DNA from: Armatimonadota bacterium
Lineage (GTDB): Bacteria > Armatimonadota > UBA10988
Assembly: GCA_016183835.1 (NCBI GenBank)
Contig: JACPDV010000254.1
Span: 1 to 8,556, forward strand
DNA length: 8,556 nucleotides
Reading direction: 5' to 3'
The notes below the pieces were generated by a model. The model was not told where the DNA came from. It made no database searches and saw only the letters and a program-made list of their open reading frames with translations. Below are positions 1 to 5,965 of this stretch, piece by piece. A program made the translations under genes and the position numbers. Each line of letters starts with the position of its first letter. Position 1 is the stretch's first letter.

Positions 1-2543
1 AGCGGCTCGCGCCCGACTCCTTCGACGTCGGGGTCAGCTTGGTCGTGCTCGGCCAGGTCGCCGCCGCTCGCGGTGACCTGGCCGCGGCGGAAGGGCTCTA
101 CCAGCGCGCGCGGGCCATCGAGGAGCGGCTCCATCCCGACTCCGCCTTTGCTGCGGTCGTTTCCTCAAAGCTGGGCGAGTTGGCCAGGGACCGGGGAGAC
201 TTCGCCGCGGCGGAGAGCCACCTCCAGCGTGCCCTGGAGATCTCCAGCCGAACGCCCGACTCGCCCGCCGAGTCATCCATCCTCCTCATGTTAGTGGCGG
301 TGGCAATCGACCGCGGCGATCTGGCGACGGCGGAAGTCCACGCGAGGCGCCTGCTTACCATCGAGGAACGGCTGGCGCCCGACTCCCTCTTTGTCGCAGC
401 AAGCCTGGATGAGCTGGCGATGGTGGCCTTGCGCCGCGGTGACTTCGCGGTGGCAACAGCGTCCGCCAAGCGTGCCCTGGCCATCTTCGAGCGTCTCGCG
501 CCCGACTCCCTGGCCGTCGCGGCCAGCCTCGGCAACCTGGGCGCCGTCGCCTCTGACCGCGGCGACCTGGCAACGGCGGAGGCGCTTTACAGGCGCGCCC
601 TGGCTATCCAAGAGCGGCTCGCGCCCGACTCCCTGGAGGTCGCGGCCAGCCTCGGCAACCTGGGCAGCGTCGCCTGGAGCCGCGGCGATCTGGCGGCGGA
701 GGAGGCGTTCCACAAGCGCGCCCTGGCCATCCTGGACCGGCTCGCGCCCGACTCACTGGACGTCGCGACCAGCCTCCACAACCTGGTAGTGTGCCACGCG
801 GGAAGCGGCCGGCCGGTGGAGGCTCTCGCCTGCGTTGAGCGGGCCATGACCGTCGAGCAGAGGCAGTTGCGGCGCAGCTTCCCGACCCTCACCGAACGTG
901 AGAAGACGGCCTTCCTGGACTCCCTGTGGCGCGGCCTCCCGTTCGTGCTCAGCCTGGCGGCGCTCCGGCCAGAGGAGCCGCGCTTCGTGCGCACCACCTG
1001 CGACTGGGTCTTGCGGCGGAAGGGCATCCTCCTCTCTGCGCTGCTCGAGGACCGGCAGGCTCTCCGGCTGCTTACCGGCGAGGCCACCGCTGCCGACTGG
1101 AACGCTCTCCAGGACGCCCGCGCCGGGCTCTCGCATCTCCTGGTCGCGGGTCCGGGCAACCAGCCGATCGAGGCCTACCGCGCGCGCTGCGACGAGCTGG
1201 CCGGCCGGATCGAGAAGCTGCTCAAGGGCCTGGTGGGGAAGAGCGCGGCGGTCCGGGCGCAGCGGATCATCGACGAGGGGGACGCCGAGAAGGTCTGCAC
1301 GGCACTGCCGACAGGCTCCGCCCTGGTCGAGATCGCGGCCTACCGGCCCTGCAGCTTCAAGGCTACCGGCAACCAGCCAAAGTGGGGCGCCACCCGCTAC
1401 GTCGCCTTCATCCTCCGTCCCGGCGAGCCGCAGCCGACCATGCTCGACCTGGGTGAAGCCGAGCCCATCGACCGCGGCGTGGCCCGGATGCGCGCCCGAC
1501 TGTCACCCACCCGGCAACGGCCGGATGACGGCAGCCTCTACAACCTGGTGTGGTCCAGGATCGAGCCGCTCCTGGGGGGCGCGAAGCGGATCTACCTGTC
1601 GCCCGACGGGCAGCTCAACCTGCTGGCCTTCGGCGCGCTGCAGGACCCGAAAGGGAAGTACCTGGCGGAGACCTACACGTTCATCTACCTCGCCTCCGGG
1701 CGGGACTTGCTACGGCCACCGTCTCAACCCAAGGCCCAGCAATGGGTGGTGGTGAGCAACCCGGATTTCGGCGGCGACCCGGGCGCAGGGGGCGTGGGCC
1801 AGCGCGCGCTCATCCAGGGCGCCGAGCGCACCTCGCTGGCCGGAGCCAACATCACCCCGCTGCCGGGCACCAAGGTGGAGGGCGAGCAGGTCGCCGCGCT
1901 CGCCCGGGCGGCGGGCGCGACCGTGGAGCAGCTTGCTGGCTCGGACGCGACGGAGGCGAAGGTCAAGGCCGCCGCTCGGCCTGCCGTGCTCCACCTCGCC
2001 ACGCACGGGCTCTTCCTGCCGGACGTGCAGATCCAGTCCGGCCCCGACGGGGGCCGGTTCATCTTCGTGCCGTCAAGGGAAGGTCGCCTCGCCGCAGCAA
2101 CCTGGACGGGCAACCCGCTGCAGCGGTCCATGCTGCTCCTGGCGGGCGCTGTGCGCAGCCTCAAGGGCGAGAAGACCGAGGGGGGCGAGGACGGGATCCT
2201 GACCGCCGAAGAAGTGGTGGGGATGGACCTGGAGGGCACTCGGCTGGTCTGCCTGAGCGCCTGCGAGACCGGCCTAGGTGAGGTGAAGCAGGGCGAAGGG
2301 GTGATGGGCTTGCGGAGGGCGTTCCAGATGGCCGGGGCGGAGAGCCTGGTGATGAGCCTGTGGCGGGTACCGGATGCCGAGACGCGCGACCTGATGATCG
2401 ACTTCTACCGCCGATTCACCGGCGGCGAGGCGGCGCCGGACGCCATGACGGCGGCGCAGAGAGCGTTCATCGCCGCGCGCCGCGCCGCCAAGCAGAGCGA
2501 TGCGCCGTGGTGGTGGGCGGGGTTCGTGGTGGGCGGGCGATAG
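1..2543 (+). CDS. TPR-repeat CHAT-domain protein (caspase-like protease), 5'-truncated by window edge
   Basis: The frame is open from the first full codon at position 3 to the TAG at 2541-2543, giving 846 visible residues. A TTG at 39 is in frame but falls inside a TPR unit, so it is not the start; the true start is left of the window. Visible residues 1-286 are seven tandem TPR units of the kinesin-light-chain type. A helical linker follows, and from about residue 440 to the end there is a CHAT domain. The catalytic dyad is intact: His in the ATHG motif (codon 2004-2006) and Cys in the SACETG motif (codon 2262-2264). Other family landmarks are GEDGILTAEEV-like residues before the Cys, GEGVMGLRRAFQMAGA after it, SLWRVPD, and a Trp-rich C-terminus. 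CHAT proteins are caspase/separase-clan cysteine peptidases, and their TPRs usually bind partners or substrates. There is no signal peptide evidence because the N-terminus is missing. The partner and substrate are unknown. Family assignment is secure; the biological role is not. Confidence 0.93.
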   Translation, partial: RLAPDSFDVGVSLVVLGQVAAARGDLAAAEGLYQRARAIEERLHPDSAFAAVVSSKLGELARDRGDFAAAESHLQRALEISSRTPDSPAESSILLMLVAVAIDRGDLATAEVHARRLLTIEERLAPDSLFVAASLDELAMVALRRGDFAVATASAKRALAIFERLAPDSLAVAASLGNLGAVASDRGDLATAEALYRRALAIQERLAPDSLEVAASLGNLGSVAWSRGDLAAEEAFHKRALAILDRLAPDSLDVATSLHNLVVCHAGSGRPVEALACVERAMTVEQRQLRRSFPTLTEREKTAFLDSLWRGLPFVLSLAALRPEEPRFVRTTCDWVLRRKGILLSALLEDRQALRLLTGEATAADWNALQDARAGLSHLLVAGPGNQPIEAYRARCDELAGRIEKLLKGLVGKSAAVRAQRIIDEGDAEKVCTALPTGSALVEIAAYRPCSFKATGNQPKWGATRYVAFILRPGEPQPTMLDLGEAEPIDRGVARMRARLSPTRQRPDDGSLYNLVWSRIEPLLGGAKRIYLSPDGQLNLLAFGALQDPKGKYLAETYTFIYLASGRDLLRPPSQPKAQQWVVVSNPDFGGDPGAGGVGQRALIQGAERTSLAGANITPLPGTKVEGEQVAALARAAGATVEQLAGSDATEAKVKAAARPAVLHLATHGLFLPDVQIQSGPDGGRFIFVPSREGRLAAATWTGNPLQRSMLLLAGAVRSLKGEKTEGGEDGILTAEEVVGMDLEGTRLVCLSACETGLGEVKQGEGVMGLRRAFQMAGAESLVMSLWRVPDAETRDLMIDFYRRFTGGEAAPDAMTAAQRAFIAARRAAKQSDAPWWWAGFVVGGR
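3..860 (+). repeat. Tandem 123-bp coding repeat: seven TPR units
   Basis: Repeat units begin at 3, 126, 249, 369, 492, 615 and 738. Spacing is 123 bp (41 residues), except 120 bp for the third unit. The consensus is RLAPDSLxVAxSLxNLGxVA followed by xxRGDLAxAExxxxRALAIxE, the TPR helix-turn-helix pattern. The units beginning at 492 and 615 share nearly all of their first 51 bases, which points to recent duplication or homogenisation. The units at 126 and 249 have drifted, and the last unit decays after its first helix. The first visible unit starts at the window edge with the same motif, so the array probably continues to the left. Confidence 0.9.
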
Positions 2544-2683
2544 AGCCCGGACGGAGCCGACCGGCGGGCGCGGTCCACGTGAGCGGCCCTGGATGCGGTG
2601 ACCCGGCGGCCTCGGCATCGGCCTGGATCCGCCGACAGGAGCCGCCGTGGTGCCGGCGAACGCCCGGGCACCGGAATCCTGCC
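2544..2683. other. Intergenic gap between the CHAT gene and the glycoside hydrolase gene
   Basis: This 140-bp stretch separates the TAG of the CHAT gene from the chosen ATG of the hydrolase. It contains two weak perfect 5-bp hairpins, 2534-2538 with 2545-2549 (overlapping the stop codon) and 2559-2563 with 2571-2575. Neither has a T-tract, so neither is a convincing intrinsic terminator. I see no clear -35/-10 pair. An AGGAG at 2637-2641 precedes GTG codons at 2647 and 2650, but these are in a different frame from the hydrolase. In the hydrolase frame the gap's codon third positions are clearly less G/C than in the gene body, which supports reading it as non-coding. Confidence 0.55.
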
Positions 2684-2758
2684 ATGCCGCCATCCCTCGG
2701 ACTGCTGCTCTGCCTCCTCCTCGCCCCGCCCGCCCCGCGCACCCTCACCGCCGCCGCG
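2684..2758 (+). other. Predicted signal peptide of the glycoside hydrolase
   Basis: Residues 1-25 consist of a short n-region (MPPS), a hydrophobic core rich in Leu, a Pro-rich stretch and an Ala-rich end (LTAAAG) suited to signal peptidase I. The n-region has no Lys or Arg, which is unusual. A Cys sits at residue 10 inside the hydrophobic core, too early for a normal lipobox. Export is therefore likely by Sec, but this is weaker than a textbook signal. Confidence 0.6.
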
Positions 2759-5700
2759 GGCAACCTGGAGGGCGAGTGGCGCTTCCACACCGACCCCGCA
2801 GACGTGGGCGAGAACGAAGGCTGGCAGAAGCCTGAGTTCGACGACTCCGCCTGGCGCAGCATCGACGTGCCCGGCTCGTGGGAGCCGCAGGGTGTCACCG
2901 ACTCGCGCCCGGGCCAGCCGCCCAAGCCGCGCGACGGTGTGCCCTGGACCGACTACGACGGCGTTGCCTGGTACCGCCTGCGGGTGGTCGTCCCGCGCGA
3001 GTGGGAGGGGCAGGAGCTGCTCCTCCGGCTCGGCAGCGTCGACGATCAGGACCGCACCTTCGTCAACGGCCGGCTGATCGGCGCCACCGGGCCGGGCGTG
3101 AACAACCCCGTGACCGTGCAGCGCGTCTACCCGGTGCCCGGCGACGCCGTGCGGTTCGGCGAGGAGAACGTGATCGCCGTGCGCGTGCTCGACGGCGGCG
3201 GGCCTGGCGGGTTCGACGGCCCGCTGGTCACCTTCACGCCGAAGCAGGAGATCGTGATGGACCATCCGCTGCCGCAGGGCGACCGCCCACTGGCCGAGCG
3301 CTTTGCCGACCCGCCGGCGGGCAACCGCATCCTCAAGATCATCCACGGCTGGCCCGACGATGCCAACGGGCAGGACCTGCTGATCAGCCAGCTCCGCGCC
3401 CAGGGCTTTGGCGGCGTGGTGTGCAACGTCTCGTTCACCGACTACTTGCAGAGCGAGGAGCGCTGGCAAGCGTTCGTGCGGGCGGTGGGGCAGGCGAAGC
3501 AGCAGGGCTTCGCGATGTGGCTCTACGACGAGCGCGGCTATCCCTCCGGCGCCGCCGGCGGGCTGACGCTCAAGGACCATCCCGAATGGGAGGCACGCGG
3601 GCTGCTGATCGCCGACACCTCCACCATTGGCGGCGCGGTCAGTCTCCAGGCGCCGCCGGGGCGCCTCGTCCTCGCCGCCGCCTGGCCGGTGCGCGACGGC
3701 CGGCTCGACACGGCGGCGGCGGTGGACCTGACCGGCTCGGTGCAGGACGGCAAGCTCGCCTGGACCGCGCCCGCCAGCGCGTGGCGGGTGATGCTGATCA
3801 CCGAGGACCGGCTCTACGAGGGCACCCACGCCTCCATGAGCCTGGGCGACAAGCTGCCCTACATCAACCTGCTGATGCCCGAGCCGACGCACCGGTTCCT
3901 CGAGCTGACCCACGCGGAGTACGCCCGGCGGCTGGGGCCGGAGCTGAGCCGCGACTTCATCTCCACCTTCACCGACGAGCCGTCGCTGATGAGCCTCTTC
4001 ATGCGCCCGCAGCCCTACCGCGCGCTCCCTTGGGCGCCGAACCTGCCGGTCGAGTTCGCCCGGCGCCGCGGCTACGCGCTCGAGCCGCACCTGGCGGAGC
4101 TGGTGGCTCCGGCGGCAGGCGGTGCGAGGGTCCGTCACGATTACTGGCTGACCGTGGGCGAGCTGGTCTCCGAGACTTTCTTCGGGCAGATCCAGACCTG
4201 GTGCGGCGAGCACGGCCTGGCGTCCGGCGGGCACTTGCTGGCCGAGGAGGACGTGGCCGCGGACGTGGCGCTCTACGGCGACTTCTTCCGCTGCATGCGC
4301 CGCCTCGACGCGCCGAGCATCGACTGCCTGACCAGCGCGCCGAGCGACGTGCCGTGGCAAGTCGCCCGCCTCTGCGGCAGCGCCGCCGACCTGGAGGGCC
4401 GCGCCCAGACGATGTGCGAGACCTCCGACTTCTCCCAGGTCTACCGTCCGCAGGGCGACAGCCGGCCGGTGCGGGTGGTCACCGAAGAGGAGATCCGCGG
4501 CACCGTCAACCGCCTGATGCTGGGCGGCATCCACACCATCACCTCCTACTACACCTTCAACAAGCTCACCACGCAGCAGCTCCAGCGGCTGAACCAGTAC
4601 GTGGGGCGTTGCAGCACGCTGCTCTCCGGCGGGCACCAGGTCACCGACGTGGCGGTGGTCTACCCGGCTGAGAGCTTCTGGCCGCACTACGAGCCGCTCC
4701 GCGGCTGGCGGAGCGACGTGCCCGAGGTGGGACGCACCGCGGCGGCGTACAACGCTGTGGTGTGGTCGCTCTACCGCGCGCGGCGCGATCCGGCCATCGT
4801 CGCGGGGAGCGACCTGGCCGAGGCGAGTGTGGACGGCGGTTCGCTCCGGCGGGGCGAGCTGCGCTGGCCGGTGGTGGTCCTGCCCGGCGTCGACACGCTC
4901 CCTGCCGCGGCCTGGGCGAACCTGCGCAAGCTGTGGCAGTCCGGCGGCGTAGTGGTGGCGATGGGCGCCCGGCCCGCGAACACCGACCGGGAGTTTCCGT
5001 CGGCCGGCGTCCAGGACATGGCGCGCGAGCTGTTCGGCGATGGCGACGAGCCGCACGTGAACGTCCATCCGGACGGCGGTGTGGCGGCGTGGCTGCCGGA
5101 GGGCGCCGAGGGGCAGCTCGGCACGCTGCTCGAGGCCGTGCTGACGCCCGACGTGGCGTGCGGCGCGGGCGGCCCCCTGCGCGCCGCGCACCGGCGGGTG
5201 GACGGGCACGACGTGTGGCTCCTGATCAACGACAGCGGTGCGGCCCACGACGACACCGTCACCTTGGCCGCCGCCGGCGCGGGCGAGCTGTACCGCCCCA
5301 CGACCGGCGAGGTGCAGCCGGTGGCGGGAGCGGAGGGTATCGCGCTGCACGTGGAGCCCTACGAGGGAGTGCTGCTGCGGTTCGAGTCAGACCGGGCCCG
5401 TAAGCGGCTGGCGGTGAAGTCCGGCGCGCTGCCCGGGCTGCGGCTGGAGAGCCTGCCGGGGCTGACGGCGGGCGCGGGCGGGGGCGAGTTCGTGCGGCGT
5501 GAGTTCGGGCCGGACCCGGACCACGCCACCGCCGAGCAGCCGGCGTGGCGGGCGGTGGGCACGCTGACCAAGGGGCAGGTCGACACCCACCTGTTCGTCA
5601 GCTTCAGCGCCGCGAAGCCGCTCGACCTGCGCGGGGCCGACAGCCTGGTGATCGACACCTGGGTGCCCGACGGGCAGAAGACGCCGGCGGAGCTGCTGGT

Positions 5701-5965
5701 GATCGTGCGCGAGGCGGGCGGTGGCGACTTCCTGGCGAGCACCGGGCGGGCGATGTCGCGGGCGGGACGGGTGAGGGTCTACCTGCCGCTCGACCGGCTG
5801 GCGCTGGCCGGCTGGTCCAAGGACGCCGACGGCGTGCTCGACCCGGGGCGGGTGGAGGCGATCTCGGTGGGCTGGGGCGGCTACTTCGGCACGGAAGGCG
5901 AGGAGGTCGCGTTCAGCGTGGCCGCGCCGCTGCTCGGCCGGCGGGAGGGAGCGGCCGGCCGATGA
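2684..5965 (+). CDS. Secreted GH106-like glycoside hydrolase with GH2-type sugar-binding domain
   Basis: The ATG at 2684 gives 1,093 residues and places a hydrophobic segment (LGLLLCLLLA) at the very N-terminus, with a likely signal peptidase site near AAA-G at residues 23-26. An upstream in-frame GTG at 2579 would add 35 residues of atypical codon use, so 2684 is preferred. There is no good Shine-Dalgarno immediately upstream. Residues about 27-200 form a GH2-type jelly roll (GEWRF, FDDSAWRSIDVPGSWEPQG, AWYRL, FVNGRLIGATG). Residues about 215-640 look like a GH106-type TIM barrel: WLYDERGYPSG at 279-289, FTDEPS at 429-434 (Glu432), GHLLAEED with Glu521/Glu522, and CETSDF with Glu579. A Rossmann-like accessory region follows (VAVVYP near 656, VVVLPGVD near 730), then a beta-domain to about 905 and an extra C-terminal beta-sandwich. 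GH106 enzymes are alpha-L-rhamnosidases acting outside the cytoplasm. Which Glu residues are catalytic, and the true substrate, are inferred only. The gene overlaps the next one by 4 bases. Confidence 0.85.
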   Translation: MPPSLGLLLCLLLAPPAPRTLTAAAGNLEGEWRFHTDPADVGENEGWQKPEFDDSAWRSIDVPGSWEPQGVTDSRPGQPPKPRDGVPWTDYDGVAWYRLRVVVPREWEGQELLLRLGSVDDQDRTFVNGRLIGATGPGVNNPVTVQRVYPVPGDAVRFGEENVIAVRVLDGGGPGGFDGPLVTFTPKQEIVMDHPLPQGDRPLAERFADPPAGNRILKIIHGWPDDANGQDLLISQLRAQGFGGVVCNVSFTDYLQSEERWQAFVRAVGQAKQQGFAMWLYDERGYPSGAAGGLTLKDHPEWEARGLLIADTSTIGGAVSLQAPPGRLVLAAAWPVRDGRLDTAAAVDLTGSVQDGKLAWTAPASAWRVMLITEDRLYEGTHASMSLGDKLPYINLLMPEPTHRFLELTHAEYARRLGPELSRDFISTFTDEPSLMSLFMRPQPYRALPWAPNLPVEFARRRGYALEPHLAELVAPAAGGARVRHDYWLTVGELVSETFFGQIQTWCGEHGLASGGHLLAEEDVAADVALYGDFFRCMRRLDAPSIDCLTSAPSDVPWQVARLCGSAADLEGRAQTMCETSDFSQVYRPQGDSRPVRVVTEEEIRGTVNRLMLGGIHTITSYYTFNKLTTQQLQRLNQYVGRCSTLLSGGHQVTDVAVVYPAESFWPHYEPLRGWRSDVPEVGRTAAAYNAVVWSLYRARRDPAIVAGSDLAEASVDGGSLRRGELRWPVVVLPGVDTLPAAAWANLRKLWQSGGVVVAMGARPANTDREFPSAGVQDMARELFGDGDEPHVNVHPDGGVAAWLPEGAEGQLGTLLEAVLTPDVACGAGGPLRAAHRRVDGHDVWLLINDSGAAHDDTVTLAAAGAGELYRPTTGEVQPVAGAEGIALHVEPYEGVLLRFESDRARKRLAVKSGALPGLRLESLPGLTAGAGGGEFVRREFGPDPDHATAEQPAWRAVGTLTKGQVDTHLFVSFSAAKPLDLRGADSLVIDTWVPDGQKTPAELLVIVREAGGGDFLASTGRAMSRAGRVRVYLPLDRLALAGWSKDADGVLDPGRVEAISVGWGGYFGTEGEEVAFSVAAPLLGRREGAAGR
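5399..5962 (+). other. C-terminal beta-sandwich (carbohydrate-binding-like) region of the hydrolase
   Basis: Residues about 906-1093 lie beyond the usual C-terminal beta-domain of GH106-like enzymes, which appears to end at the EPYEGVLLRFE segment. The region alternates hydrophobic strands, and the segment around residues 979-990 (LDLRGADSLVIDTWV) resembles the core strands of CBM11/CIA30-like beta-sandwiches. A role in binding glycan is a reasonable inference, but no binding residues can be named from sequence alone. Confidence 0.45.
5944..5951 (+). promoter_or_regulatory. Shine-Dalgarno for the phosphoesterase-BNR gene, inside the hydrolase 3' end
   Basis: The purine run GGAGGGAG ends 10 bases before the ATG at 5962. 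It is the best ribosome-binding match near any start in the window. It supports 5962 over other in-frame starts, although the bases also encode the last residues of the hydrolase. Confidence 0.6.

Noticed and set aside
39..41. TTG as the start of the TPR-CHAT gene
   Set aside because: In-frame codons 3-38 encode RLAPDS and the rest of a TPR helix matching the downstream units, so the gene extends beyond the left edge.
3..860. CRISPR-like array, because of regular 123-bp spacing
   Set aside because: The repeats are in-frame coding TPR units with no short identical direct repeat and unique spacer pattern.
2534..2575. Possible intrinsic terminator after the CHAT gene
   Set aside because: Only two 5-bp stems are present, with no T-tract, and short stems like these arise often by chance at this GC content.
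2360..2683. N-terminal extension of the hydrolase frame back to 2360
   Set aside because: It overlaps the conserved CHAT C-terminus in another frame and would bury the signal peptide inside the protein.
2405..5350. A 981-residue open frame on the minus strand opposite the glycoside hydrolase
   Set aside because: It is an antisense shadow produced by strong G/C third-position bias. Its translation is rich in Arg, His, Ala and Val without any recognisable domain, while the plus strand shows clear hydrolase motifs throughout.
5545..5961. N-terminal extension of the phosphoesterase frame back to 5545
   Set aside because: The extension is Gly/Arg/Ala-rich, lies wholly inside the hydrolase gene in another frame, and has no domain. 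The ATG at 5962 has a Shine-Dalgarno and begins exactly before the MetallophosN domain.
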